Below, in pieces: positions 17,218 to 26,306 of a stretch of 64,000 bases of DNA. The notes under the pieces are model-generated. The model was given only the letters and a program-made list of their open reading frames with translations. It made no database searches and was not told the origin of the DNA. Every line of letters starts with the position of its first letter. Position 1 is the stretch's first letter. Source of the stretch: DASVBE01 sp963770375 (GTDB lineage: Bacteria > Actinomycetota > Actinomycetes > Streptosporangiales > Streptosporangiaceae); assembly GCA_963770375.1 (NCBI GenBank), contig CAVYPM010000017.1:1-64000 (forward strand), read 5' to 3'. The translations under genes were made by a program, and so were the position numbers.

Positions 17218-18428
17218 TTACGGCTGCGCAGCGGTGAGCGGCAGGGGCAGCTCCGGGCTGACTCGTCCGAGGGCCAGCTGGGCCGCGACAGATCGCGGCC
17301 GCGAACGAAGTCCCCGACCACCAGGCGTAACTGTCGGCGATCTCCGGCAGGACCGGGTTGTCGAGTCGCGTTCCGCGAGGTCTGGTGATCGCCCGCGTCC
17401 GTGATGGTCAGCGGGTGGATGCTGACGATGTCCGTGCCGATCCAGGCCACCCGCACCCAGGACCCGAAGTTGCTGTACCGCTCCATCTCGGCAGGTCTGG
17501 ATGAGCGCACCCACGCTGATCACCGGCAGCCCCGGCTCGGCGGCGAACGCAGCCGGGTAGACCGGCTGGTCGGAGCCGTCGTTGCCGGCCGAAGCGACGA
17601 TCTTCACGCCCTTGTCGGTCAGCGTTGCGCACCGCGCGCCGCACGTCGTCCAGGAGTCGGGTCGTCGGCGCGGCCCGCCGCCCGAAGGCCATCAGCACGA
17701 TGTCGGGCAGGACCGCGTCAGTGCGGGCAGCCAGGTCAGCGCGTTGATCACGGCGCTGTCGTCAGCGAGGCCCGCGCTGTCCATCACCCGCATGGACAGC
17801 ACCTGCGCCTGCGGCGCGGCCTGCCGGATCAGCCCGGCGATGAACGTCCCGTGCCCCCAGTGCGTGCCCGCCGGGGACTTGTCCGGGAACGCGGATCGCC
17901 GTCCGGACGCGGCGACGCCCAGCCGTCCATGCCGTCGGCGTCCTGCAGGAACGGCAGGGCGCGGTCTGGCACCGCAGCCACTCGTGCCGCTGCACGCCGC
18001 TGTCCAGCAGCGCGATCACCGGGTGCGGCGCGGCCTCGGTCCCAGGGTGCGGGCGGCGCCAGCTCCCCGTCCGGGGCCGGGCACCCAGCCCATCCCGTGC
18101 CCGCTCTTCTTCCCGCTGACGATAGAACGTCGCCGGGCGAGCACGGTGCCCGCCGAGGACGCCGGTCGGCGAACAGCGCCGGCGCCTCCTGGCCTGCCGA
18201 CCGGGCGGCCTGCAACGGCGGCCTGGATGAGCCAGCGGGTCCGCACCTGGCGTCGACCGGCACCTTGATCATGGGCCAGGAGCGCCGGGCGGCCGGGCCG
18301 TCCGCCGGGTCGCCCAGCGGCTGGCCGAGCCTGGCGTCGTCCAGGATCTCGTTGAGCCGGCCGATGTCCCCCGGCCGGAACTCCGAGGCGCGGACCAGCA
18401 CATGGTCCTTCCGGTAGTTCATGGTCAT
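17218..18428 (-). pseudogene. S8 family serine peptidase (subtilase), multiply frameshifted
   Basis: The catalytic triad of a subtilisin-like protease is readable in different frames: Asp in VIALLDSGVQRHEWL (about 18001-18020), His in HWGHGTFIAGLIRQA (about 17828-17863), and Ser in YAWWSGTSFAAA (about 17301-17320). VKIVASAGNDGSDQPVYPAA lies between. The protein starts MTMNYRKDHVLVRASEF at 18428 after GGGAGGGA, and ends ELPLPLTAAQP at 17218. At least five frame changes are needed, far more than in neighbouring genes. There is no signal peptide, so it would act inside the cell. All three triad motifs are intact, which argues for sequencing indels, but a true pseudogene cannot be excluded. Confidence 0.7.
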
Positions 18429-18653
18429 CAGTTCCCTCCCTTAGTCGGCGCACCGCGAGCGCGGCGGCCCAAACGATGAGGGGCCGCGCCGGCCGCGCTG
18501 ATACCTCCATCGTGGTGCCGCCGGGCACGGCCCGGCCACTCCCGGCGCGGCCTGCGCTGCTGTTTCTTGCGACCCGGACGTATCTGGCGGCGCGGTGCAC
18601 CCCCGTACCGGTCATCGCGCGGGTCCCCGCGCACTGCAGAAGGGAAAGAAGCC

Positions 18654-19803
18654 ATGCCGCAAGACAGACTCGATGTCTTCCTCGCGGTCGGCCACGGGGT
18701 GGAGCCTTCAGGGATCTTCGACCCGGGCGCGATCGGCACCGACGGCCGGATGGAGCACATGGAGGCGTTCCAGGTCTGCACGTTCGCCCTCGCCGCGATG
18801 CGGCGCTCGGGGCTGTCCGTGGTCAGCGAGACGGCCCAGGGCGCCTCGCACGACCCCGACTTCGTCGGGTCGGCGCACCGGGCCAACGAGCTCAACCCCC
18901 GGGTGGCCATCGAGGTCCACTTCGACTCGGCCACGGTTGGCGCGCCCGGGTACTCCGGGCTGTACTTCTCCGACCAGGGCAAGCAGCTGGCCGCGAAGAT
19001 CGGGGCCGCGTTCGTGGCCAGGAACCTGCCGCGGGTCGCCGACGTCGAGCGGCCCGGGTTGTTCTTCCTGAACTCGACGAACATGACGGCCCTGATCCCG
19101 GAGATCAACAAGGTGCACGACTTCCCGGTCGAGGTGAACCGGGCCCAGGGCGAGGCGCTCGCCGAAGGCGTGTGCGCCTTCCTCGGCCAGGCGTTCAAGC
19201 CCCCGGCCGGCGGACCCGACAAGATCGACCACCCGCATCCGCACCCGCACCCGCATCCGCAGCCGCACGGCAACGGGCAGGTGACCGAGAACAGCAAGCT
19301 GCTGGCCGCGCCGCGGGCCCCGGCTAGCCAGGTCCGGGAGTTCCTGCTGGGCAAGTCGCACGGCGGGTACACCGACGACGACGTCGAGACCATCGTGGAC
19401 AGCTACTACGCCACCGCGACCGCGGTGGGGCTCGACCCGCTGCTGGTCGTGGCCCAGATGTCGGAGGAGACCGGGCACCTGACCTCGTTCTGGTCGCAGC
19501 GGCCGCGGCGGAACTTCGCCGGCATCGGGGTGACCGGCGAGGAGGGGCAAGGGCAACAAGTTCCCCAGCCTGACCGCGGGGATCCGCGCGCACACCGGCC
19601 GGCTGCTGGCCTACGTGCTGCCCGCCGGGGCAGAGAACCCGGCCCAGGCCGCGCTGATCACCGAGGCTCTGCAGGCCCGGGACCTGCCAGCGGACCGCCG
19701 GGGCATCGCGCCCACGCTGGCCGGCCTGTCGGGCAAGTGGGCGATGGACAAGGAGTACGCAGCCAAGGTGGCCGCGGTCGCGAACCAGATCCGCAACGTG
19801 TGA
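18654..19803 (+). CDS. Modular peptidoglycan hydrolase: amidase_3-like plus glucosaminidase-like domain, one frameshift
   Basis: N-terminal domain (about 1-185) resembles zinc N-acetylmuramoyl-L-alanine amidases: VFLAVGHGVEPSGIFDPGA at the start, RVAIEVHFDSA with the second His, and an acidic VEVNRAQGEALAEGV helix. A His-Pro repeat linker (HPHPHPHPHPQPHG) follows. The C-terminal domain (about 225-380) has GLDPLLVVAQMSEETGHLTS and PRRNFAGIGVTGE, like phage-type glucosaminidase/lysozyme domains. Near 19546 the frame shifts: the intact reading is GKGNKFPSLTAGIRAHTG, ending IRNV at 19803. ATG 18654 has AGGGAAAG upstream. No signal peptide is visible, so release may depend on another route. Confidence 0.75.
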
Positions 19804-20561
19804 TGACCACGCCAGGCCCCGGTGCCGCGCGGCGCCGCGGCCTCGGCTCGATCGTCCAGCGAAGGGCTGGTCAAGGGCCTGGCTCGCGTTTGCGGAGGCT
19901 TCGCCAGCCTTGCCTCGGCGCCCGTTCGCTCTGGATTCGCGCCTATGAGGAAGCGGGGAGGAGCAGTCAGGGCGCCGTGGCGGGCTGACGGCTGGGTGAG
20001 CGACGCTGCGGCTGCTACTACCGCGGCCCGGTGGGTGGTTAGGCGGGCGGGCGACCAGGGTGGTTCTGCGGCTAGTTCGCGGAGCGCGGGTGAGGCGGTG
20101 AACCAGGCCGTGGCCAGGCCGATGACCAGGGCCAGCACGTCGGCGGGGGCCGCGCCGGGCAGCGGGCCGGGGCCAGGCAGTGCGGCGAGCGCGGCCAGCT
20201 TGGGGCGGTAGATGTCCATCTCGACGGCGGCCGCCTCGGGCCGCTCCAGCTGCTTCCAGGCGTTCAGCCGGAGCGCCTCCGGGTGGGCGGCGACCCAGTC
20301 GAACAGCGCCCCGGCGTAGCCCGGCAGGTCGGCGGGCGTGAACGGGACCGCGTCCGCGAGCACGCCGAGCTGGCGCTGGACGATGATGTCGAACAGCTCT
20401 TCCTTGGTGCCGAAGTGCACGTAGATCAGCCGCTTGTTGGCCCCGGCCCGGGCCGCGATGCGGTCCACCCGGGCGCCGGCCATCCCGTAGGCGGTGAACT
20501 CCTCGGTCGCGGCCTGCAGCAACCGGGCCTTGGTCGCGCTCGCGTCGGGCGGCATGGTCAC
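19611..20561 (-). CDS. TetR family regulator with uncertain 3' end
   Basis: The N-terminal TetR HTH is clear: ATKARLLQAATEEFTAYGMAG, then VDRIAARAGANKRLIYVHFG and TKEELFDIIVQRQ. The ligand domain follows to about residue 190 (LTTHRAAVVAAAASL), the normal TetR length. The open frame then runs on for about 125 more residues through low-complexity and Arg/Pro-rich sequence and overlaps the 3' end of the amidase gene, so the real stop was probably lost to an indel near 19.98 kb. Start is GTG 20561 or ATG 20555. It is divergent from an SDR gene across two similar inverted-repeat operators and likely represses it. Confidence 0.75.
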   Translation of the reverse strand: MTMPPDASATKARLLQAATEEFTAYGMAGARVDRIAARAGANKRLIYVHFGTKEELFDIIVQRQLGVLADAVPFTPADLPGYAGALFDWVAAHPEALRLNAWKQLERPEAAAVEMDIYRPKLAALAALPGPGPLPGAAPADVLALVIGLATAWFTASPALRELAAEPPWSPARLTTHRAAVVAAAASLTQPSARHGALTAPPRFLIGANPERTGAEARLAKPPQTRARPLTSPSLDDRAEAAAPRGTGAWRGHHTLRIWFATAATLAAYSLSIAHLPDRPASVGAMPRRSAGRSRACRASVISAAWAGFSAPAGST

Positions 20562-20570
20562 ACCTTACCG

Positions 20571-20640
20571 TAGGTAACTATCTAGTTATTGACGTACCCT
20601 GCGGGCCGTGCCAGGATGCGTAGTTATCCAGTTAGTTACC
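20571..20640. promoter_or_regulatory. Two TetR-type operator candidates
   Basis: TAACTATCTAGTTA at 20575-20588 is a perfect inverted repeat (TAACTA, TC, TAGTTA). A related half-repeated site lies at 20621-20640; on the minus strand it begins GGTAACTAACT, matching GGTAACTATCT of the first site. The sites are 40-50 bp apart, in the 95-bp gap between the TetR and SDR starts, and overlap where promoters must lie. TetR binding is inferred from position. Confidence 0.5.
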
Positions 20641-20656
20641 AGGGAGGCTGCCGCCC

Positions 20657-21507
20657 ATGACCGCCGCCGGATCCGTTCTCATCACCGGGTGCTCCTCGGG
20701 CATCGGCCAGGCGGCCGCGCTGGCCCTGCACGAGGCCGGCCGCACCGTGGTGGCCACCGCCCGGAACCCGGACACGCTGTCCGGCCTGGCCGGCCGCGGG
20801 CTGCGGACGCTGGCCCTGGACGTGACGGATGAGAGCTCCATGCGCGCCGCGGTGGACGCGGCCGGCCCGATCGATGTCCTGGTCAACAACGCCGGGTACG
20901 GCCTGTACGGGACCGTCGAGCAGCTGCCGATGGCGGAGATCCGGCGCCAGTTCGAGACGAACTTCTTCGGCCTGGTCCGGCTGACCCAGCTGGTGCTGCC
21001 CGGCATGCGCGCGGCGGGCGGCGGGCGGATCCTCAACGTGTCGTCCATGGGCGGCCGGGCCACGCTGCCCGGCGGCGCGTTCTACCACGCCTCCAAGTAC
21101 GCGGTCGAGGCGCTCAGCGACGCGCTGCGGATGGAGGTCGCCCAGTTCGGCATCGACGTGGTCCTGATCGAGCCGGGCCCGGTGCGCACCCCGTGGAACG
21201 ACGTCGCGGCCGGCTCGGTGGCGGCAAGCGCGGCAGGCAGCGACGCAACGGCAACGGCGCGGATCCGTACGCCGGTTTCAAGGACGCCGTCACCGCGGCG
21301 TTCAGCACCGCCACCGACGGCCCGCTGGCCCGGTTCTCGTCCTCGGCCGACGACATCGCGAAGGTCATCACCCGGGCCGTGACCGTGCGCCGGCCGCGCA
21401 CCCGGTATCTGATCAACCCGGTCGCCCGCACCACGGTCACGCTGCGCCGCTGGCTGCCGGACCGGGCCTACGACGCGGTCCTCCGCCGCCAGTACCACCT
21501 GCCCTGA
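20657..21507 (+). CDS. Short-chain dehydrogenase/reductase, one frameshift
   Basis: Classical SDR of about 280 residues: cofactor loop VLITGCSSGIGQAAAL, NNAGYGLYG, catalytic Ser in ILNVSSMGG and YHASKYA (Tyr-x3-Lys). Arg in VVATARNPDTL at the end of beta-2 suggests NADP(H). After about residue 195 the frame changes near 21240; the tail continues NGNGADPYAGFKDAVTAAF and ends LRRQYHLP at 21507. A strong AGGGAGG precedes ATG 20657. The substrate is unknown. It is controlled, by position, by the divergent TetR gene. Confidence 0.8.
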
Positions 21508-21576
21508 CCGGGAGATGACCAGCCGGATCACCGGTGAAAGGGACAGACGGGCAGCCGGGTCTGCCGACGAACGGTA

Positions 21577-21639
21577 ACGGATCACCCGGGCGCCCCGCGG
21601 CAGGCCGCCGGGCAGCCGCGGGGCGCCCGGGTGATCCGT
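21577..21639. terminator. Perfect 25-bp stem hairpin between convergent genes
   Basis: Left arm 21577-21601 and right arm 21615-21639 are perfectly complementary over 25 bp (arm begins ACGGATCACCCGGGCG), with a 13-nt loop. Outside it, GTCTGCCG (21559-21566) pairs with CGGCAGAC (21655-21662) and GGACAGA (21541-21547) with TCTGTCC (21649-21655). It lies between the SDR and the thioesterase, which converge, so it is probably a bidirectional terminator without a T-run. It fills the 155-bp gap. Confidence 0.65.
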
Positions 21640-21662
21640 GATCCGTGCTCTGTCCGGCAGAC

Positions 21663-22475
21663 CTATCCGGCCGCCGCCGCACCGTCCGGCGCGTCCCCGG
21701 CCGGCGCCTCCGGCCGCGGCGCGGCCCCGGGCAGCGGCAGCCAGGTGCCCAGCGCCACCGCCGCGGCCTTGCCGGACGAGTTGTACACCACCGAGCCGGC
21801 CGCGATCTTGCGGCCGCCGATGGCCAGGAGCCAGCCGACGACCACGTACGAATGGCCGGCCAGGACCGGCCGCAGCGGCCGTACCTTCAGCCGCCCGAGC
21901 ACGTAGGGCGGCAGCCCGGGCTGGATCGCCCCGTGCCCGCCCGCGCAGTCCAGCGCGGCCCACACGAACTCGGTCCGCACCTGGCCGTTCTCGTCGGCGA
22001 TGTCCTCCCCCGGCCGCCATTCGTCGGCCAGCAGGCCGCGGCCGGGCAGCGGGCCGGGGATGATGCCGAGACCGCCGTCGGCGGGCCCACGGTCCGGCCC
22101 GCAGACGAAGCAGCCGGGGAACGGGTGCTGCTCCCGGTTCACGCGCGGCCCGGCCCGGCGGCCCGCCTCGCGGGCCTGCGCCGCGGCCACCGGCACGGGC
22201 GGCGGCGACCCCAGCACGCCGAACCCGTCCTTCGGCGACCTGACCTCCGGCCGCAGGCCCAGCGTGACCGCCTCCGCGACAAGCTCGGTCCCGTTCAGCA
22301 GCACGGCCTGGCCGTCGCCGTCGGTCTTCACGTTCAGCTCGACGCTCAGCGGGGTCGGCCGGCGCAGTGTCACCTCCGCGGCGCCCGCCGGGTCCACGTG
22401 GGCGGCGAGCAGGCCGCTCACGTACCCGCCGTTGCCCATGCCGGGCGGGCCGCAGTAGCGCGGGTCGATGATCAC
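21663..22475 (-). CDS. Hotdog-fold thioesterase-like protein
   Basis: About 270 residues forming two hotdog units. The first has DPRYCGPPGMGNGGYVSGLLA with an HVDPAGAAEVTLRRPTPLSVEL strand set; the second has TEFVWAALDCAGGHGAI and VLAGHSYVVVGWLLAIGGRKI. A CFVCGPDRG segment in between carries two Cys. This double-hotdog layout resembles acyl-CoA thioesterase II-type or 4HB-type proteins in actinobacteria. GTG at 22475 (just inside the upstream gene's stop) is the probable start, giving overlap coupling with the LLM oxidoreductase. No signal peptide. Confidence 0.65.
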   Translation of the reverse strand: MIIDPRYCGPPGMGNGGYVSGLLAAHVDPAGAAEVTLRRPTPLSVELNVKTDGDGQAVLLNGTELVAEAVTLGLRPEVRSPKDGFGVLGSPPPVPVAAAQAREAGRRAGPRVNREQHPFPGCFVCGPDRGPADGGLGIIPGPLPGRGLLADEWRPGEDIADENGQVRTEFVWAALDCAGGHGAIQPGLPPYVLGRLKVRPLRPVLAGHSYVVVGWLLAIGGRKIAAGSVVYNSSGKAAAVALGTWLPLPGAAPRPEAPAGDAPDGAAAAG

Positions 22476-22479
22476 CAGG

Positions 22480-23508
22480 TCACCGCTGCCCGGCCGCCAC
22501 CGCAGCCGCGCCGGCCGTCGCCGCCCCGGCCACCGCATTCCTCCCCGCCAGCAGCCGCTTCACCTCGGCCGTGGCCGCGATCGTCTCCTCGGGGTCCAGG
22601 CCCTGCGGGATCAGGTTGAACTCGGTGCAGCCCTCGGCGACGTACCCGGCCAGGAACTCGGCCACGTCGGCCGGGGTGCCGTACGGCGAGTACCGCTCGA
22701 ACCGCTCGAACGGCAGCCCGTAGAAGCCCTGCATGGCCGTGGCCAGGATGCCCCTGGCCTGCTCCCGGGAGCCGGCCAGGCCGCACCACACCTGCATGGC
22801 GTGCCGCTGCGGCGGGTCCGCACGGCCCACCTGCCCGGCCTCGTCCGCGGCCAGCTGGACCGCGGCGGCGTACCGGCGCGGCGAGTTCCAGATGCCCAGC
22901 CAGCCGTCACCGAGCCGGCCCGCACGCCGGATCGCCACGTCGCTGCGGCCGCCGACGATGATCGGCACCGGCGGCGCGGGCGGCGGCGCGATCACCGCGT
23001 CCTCGAAGCCGTAGAACTCCCCGTAGCAGCTGGACGGCTCGCCGGTCAGCAGCCGGCGCAGGGCGGTCAGCGCCTCGTTCATCCGGCGGCCCCTGGTGGC
23101 CGGGTCCACGCCGCAGATGGCCACCTCGTGCCGGTCCTCGCCGCCGATCCCGACCCCGAAGACCAGCCGGCCGGGGGCGACCCGGCCGAGGTCGGCGATC
23201 TGCCGGGCGACCAGCACCGGGTGCCGCAGGGGCAGCAGGTAGACGCCGGTGTGCACGGGCAGCGTGGGGTGCAGCGCGGCCAGCACGGCGGCCTGGGTGA
23301 GGCCGTCGAAGCCGAACCCGGCGAAGCTGACGTGGTCACCGACGCACACGTGGTCGAGGCCCGCGTCGCCGATGGCGGCCAGCATGCGCGCCGTGGCCGC
23401 GGTGTCAGGGCTGAGCCCGGCCAGCAGGGCGGGCAGGAACATGCCGACCCGGGGCGCGGTGCCCGCGGTTCCCGGTCCAGACGGGTCGGTCAGGTTGGTA
23501 CTGGTCAT
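22480..23508 (-). CDS. LLM-class (F420-dependent-type) oxidoreductase
   Basis: A 342-residue luciferase-like (beta/alpha)8 barrel. Typical segments are RVGMFLPALLAGLSPDTAA, GLDHVCVGDHVSFAGFG, ARQIADLGRVAPGRLVFGVG, VPIIVGGRSDVAIRRAGRLGDGW (in parts) and the C-terminal EFLAGYVAEGCTEFNLIP. In actinobacteria this subgroup usually takes F420H2; FMN is the alternative. ATG at 23508 is preceded by GGAAGGAAA. The stop overlaps the thioesterase start region, suggesting one operon. The substrate cannot be told from sequence. Confidence 0.82.
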   Translation of the reverse strand: MTSTNLTDPSGPGTAGTAPRVGMFLPALLAGLSPDTAATARMLAAIGDAGLDHVCVGDHVSFAGFGFDGLTQAAVLAALHPTLPVHTGVYLLPLRHPVLVARQIADLGRVAPGRLVFGVGIGGEDRHEVAICGVDPATRGRRMNEALTALRRLLTGEPSSCYGEFYGFEDAVIAPPPAPPVPIIVGGRSDVAIRRAGRLGDGWLGIWNSPRRYAAAVQLAADEAGQVGRADPPQRHAMQVWCGLAGSREQARGILATAMQGFYGLPFERFERYSPYGTPADVAEFLAGYVAEGCTEFNLIPQGLDPEETIAATAEVKRLLAGRNAVAGAATAGAAAVAAGQR

Positions 23509-23561
23509 GCGACTTGCTTTTCCTTCCGGGTACGGCGGCCATGTTTTTCGTTGCGGGCCCG

Positions 23562-23726
23562 TCAGGGACCAGAGGCCGGGATCACGGCGGGCACCTCGGC
23601 CCGGTACGTGCGGTAGATATCGCCGAGCCCGGCGATCAGGTCGCGCTCTTCGAACGCGATAGCCCACACCGCGTAGCCGACGCTGAGCAGCGCCGCCGCA
23701 CGGCCGGTCCTGATCTTCTCGGGCAT
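23562..23726 (-). pseudogene. Remnant of an isoprenylcysteine/ICMT-type methyltransferase C-terminus
   Basis: A 54-codon frame reads MPEKIRTGRAAALLSVGYAV, then WAIAFEERDLIAGLGDIYRTYRAEVP (in parts). EERDL followed by a YRxYRxxVP pattern is the hallmark of the C-terminal catalytic end of ICMT/PEMT-like membrane methyltransferases, normally 150-200 residues. The upstream part is missing, so this is a decayed fragment or a small standalone membrane peptide. It lies just upstream of the LLM oxidoreductase on the same strand. Confidence 0.45.
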
Positions 23727-23800
23727 GACTCCACGCTATGGTCCGCCCGCGCCCGCCGCTATTGGCAGAACCACCTATATCGGCACCCCGCCGGAGCCCT

Positions 23801-24820
23801 CTAGCGCGCGGCCGTCCTAGGGTCATGCTCGGTCATCCAGGCCGCGATCTGGGCCCGGGACCGGACGGCCAGCTTGCGCCGGATGTTCTCGACGTGGGCC
23901 GCCGCGGTGCGCGGCGCGATCGTCAGCGTGCTGGCGATGGCCTGGTCGGTCATGCCCTGGCAGATCAGCCGGGCCACCTCGAGCTCGCGGGGGGTGAGCC
24001 GCGGCTGCGGGCCGCCGGTCCCCTGCAGGAAGCTGACCAGCGCGTCCGCGCCCGGCTGCCAGTCGCCGTAGTAGAAGAGGTGCCCGGTGCCGGGCAGCGG
24101 GACCAGCGCCGCGCCGGGGATCAGCGCGGCCACCTCGCGGCCGAGCTTGAACCTGGTCGCGCTGTCCTGCTCGCGGTGCAGCACCGTGGTGGGCGCGGTG
24201 ATCTGCGGCAGCAGGTCACGGACGCTGGTGCCGTAGTAGGTCGCCAGCATGTCCGCGGCCACCTGGGCGGTCGCGCCCTCACGTCCGAGCCGGCCGAAGG
24301 CCTCGGCGTCCGCGGCGCTCGGGTCGGTCATGAAGATGCCGGTCAGCAGCTTGGACCCGATCCCCCAGTGGGCCCGGACCAGCGCCACGATCGACTCCCT
24401 GACCTCGGGCGGGGCCAGGTCGGCGCCGTCCGCGCAGGTGCCGTACAGGGCCAGTGCCTGGATCCGGTCCGGGTGCCGGGCCGCGATCGCGGCCGCGAGC
24501 TGCCCGCCCTGGGAGGCGCCGTACATGGCGAACCGGGCCGCGCCCGCCGCGTCGGCGACCGCCATCGCGGCCGCGACCTGGCTGTCAAAGGAGAGGTCGA
24601 CGCCGTCCCGGTCGGACAGGCCGCAGCCCGGCTTGTCGTACCTGATCACCGTCCAGCGCCCGGTCAGCCGGGCCAGGAACGCGCTGTAGTCGAACAGGTC
24701 CAGGTGCCCGGTCAGATGGGTAACCCAGCCCGGGTCGAACAGCAGAGGCGGGCCCGAGCCCATCGCGGACCAGGCGATGCGGCCGGCCGGACTCGCACAG
24801 TACCGAATCACCGGTGTCAC
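23801..24820 (-). CDS. Alpha/beta-hydrolase fused to a LuxR DNA-binding domain
   Basis: A 339-residue fusion. Residues 1-265 form an alpha/beta hydrolase: oxyanion region LLFDPGWVTHL, YDKPGCGLSD, nucleophile elbow MYGASQGGQLAAA, and catalytic His in LPGTGHLFYYGDW. Residues 275-339 are a LuxR/GerE HTH: LTPRELEVARLICQGMTDQAI then IAPRTAAAHVENIRRKLAVRSR. A one-component regulator that binds or hydrolyses a small molecule is the simplest reading. ATG at 24820. It is divergent from the aminotransferase at 25039 across 218 bp that hold a repeat fragment. Confidence 0.82.
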   Translation of the reverse strand: MTPVIRYCASPAGRIAWSAMGSGPPLLFDPGWVTHLTGHLDLFDYSAFLARLTGRWTVIRYDKPGCGLSDRDGVDLSFDSQVAAAMAVADAAGAARFAMYGASQGGQLAAAIAARHPDRIQALALYGTCADGADLAPPEVRESIVALVRAHWGIGSKLLTGIFMTDPSAADAEAFGRLGREGATAQVAADMLATYYGTSVRDLLPQITAPTTVLHREQDSATRFKLGREVAALIPGAALVPLPGTGHLFYYGDWQPGADALVSFLQGTGGPQPRLTPRELEVARLICQGMTDQAIASTLTIAPRTAAAHVENIRRKLAVRSRAQIAAWMTEHDPRTAAR

Positions 24821-24956
24821 CCCTTAAGGCTGGCAGCCGCGGGCGGCCCTGGCAAAAAGACTGCCCTTAGGGGTTTGTCACGTCCAGGACGGATTACGGA
24901 GGCGGCGGCCCACCCGACGGGACCAGGCTGGCCGGCCAGCGGAGCCAGCAGCACCG

Positions 24957-25016
24957 GCTCGTGGCGGGCCGCGGCGCTGTTTTCCCGACGAGCAACGCCG
25001 GCGCGAGCCAGCAAGC
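24957..25016. repeat. Degenerate copy of the dispersed repeat
   Basis: GGCCGCGGCGCTGTTTTCC at 24967 onward and CGACGAGCAACGCC match the repeat core, and the block ends GCGAGCCAGCAAGCA like the copy at 61.9 kb. The purine-rich middle is deleted. It lies in the 218-bp gap between the divergent LuxR-fusion and aminotransferase genes. Confidence 0.6.
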
Positions 25017-25038
25017 AGCAGTCGGCCATGATGGGGGG

Positions 25039-26306
25039 ATGACCAGCCCTCCCATCGCGGCCTCTGACCTGTCCGCCGCCCGGCGGGACTACGCGGCGCT
25101 GCAGGCCCGCGGCCTGTCACTGGACCTGACCCGCGGCAAGCCGTCGGCCGAGCAGCTTGACCTGTCCGCCCCGCTGCTGTCCCTGCCCGGGGACCGCTAC
25201 CTGGCCGCTGACGGCACCGACACCCGGAACTACGGCGGTCTTGCCGGGCTGGCCGAGCTGCGGGAGATCTTCAGCGGGCCGCTGCAGGTGCCGGTCCCGC
25301 AGCTCATCGCGGGCGGGAACGCCAGCCTGACGCTGATGCACGACTGCCTGGTGCACGCGCTGCTGGGCGGGGTGCCCGGCGGTGAGGCGCCCTGGGCGGG
25401 CCGGGGTGCGATCAGCTTCCTGTGCCCGGTGCCCGGCTACGACCGGCATTTCGCGCTGCTGCAGCGGTTCGGCATCGGGATGATCAGCGTGCCGATGACG
25501 CCGTCCGGCCCGGATCTGGACGCCTGCGAGCGGCTGGCCGCCGCCGACCCGGCGGTGAAGGGCATCTGGTGCGTGCCGAAGTACAGCAACCCGGACGGCA
25601 CGGTGTACTCCGGCGAGACCGTCCGGCGGCTGGCCGCGATGCCGGCCGCGGCGCCGGACTTCCGGATCTTCTGGGACAACGCGTACGCGGTGCACGACCT
25701 GACCGACGACCCGCCGGAGCTGGCGGACATGCTGGCCGCGGCGGCGGAGGCCGGGCACCCGGACCGGCCGCTGGTGTTCGGCTCCACCTCGAAGGTCACG
25801 TTCGCCGGGGCCGGGGTCGGGTTCCTCGGCGCCTCCCCCGCCAACGTGGCCTGGTTTCTCGGCCGCCTGGGCAAGGGGAGCATCGGGCCGGACAAGGTCA
25901 ACCACCTGCGGCACGCGATGTTCCTGCGGGACGAGGCGGGGCTGCGGGCGCACATGCGGCGGCACCGGGAGCTGCTCGCGCCGAAGTTCGCCGCGGTGCA
26001 GCGGATCCTGTCCGCCGAACTGGGCGGCACGGGGCTAGGCGGCACGGGCTGGCCCGGTGGACCGATCCGGCCGGCGGGTACTTCATCTCGCTGGAGGTGC
26101 CCGACGGGTGCGCCCGCGAGGTGGTCCGGCTGGCCGGGGCGGCCGGGATCGCGCTGACCCCGGCCGGGGCCACCCATCCCGGCGGGCTCGACCCGCGGGA
26201 CGCGTTCATCCGGATCGCGCCCACCTTCCCGCCGGTGGCCGACCTGGAGCAGGCCATCGCGGGCCTGGCCGTGTGCGTCCGGCTGGCCGCGGTTACGGGA
26301 AGCTGA
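25039..26306 (+). CDS. PLP-dependent aminotransferase (MocR/aspartate-type subgroup), one frameshift
   Basis: Fold-type I aminotransferase of the Aminotran_MocR-like subgroup. It begins LSLDLTRGKPSAEQLDLS, the typical N-terminal binding arm, then GRGAISFLCPVPGYDRH, KGIWCVPKYSNPDGTVYS, FRIFWDNAYAVHDL and FGSTSKVTFAGAGVGF, where the Lys of STSK binds PLP. The frame breaks near 26050 inside a duplicated GGCGGCACGGG tract. The expected reading continues RWTDPAGGYFISLEVPDGC, ending VTGS at 26306. ATG 25039 follows GGGGGG. The function may be aspartate/2-oxoglutarate transamination, by subgroup only. Confidence 0.78.

Noticed and set aside
19611..19990. C-terminal 125 residues of the TetR frame as a real domain
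   Set aside because: Runs antisense through the amidase gene's tail and low-complexity sequence; the TetR fold is complete before it.
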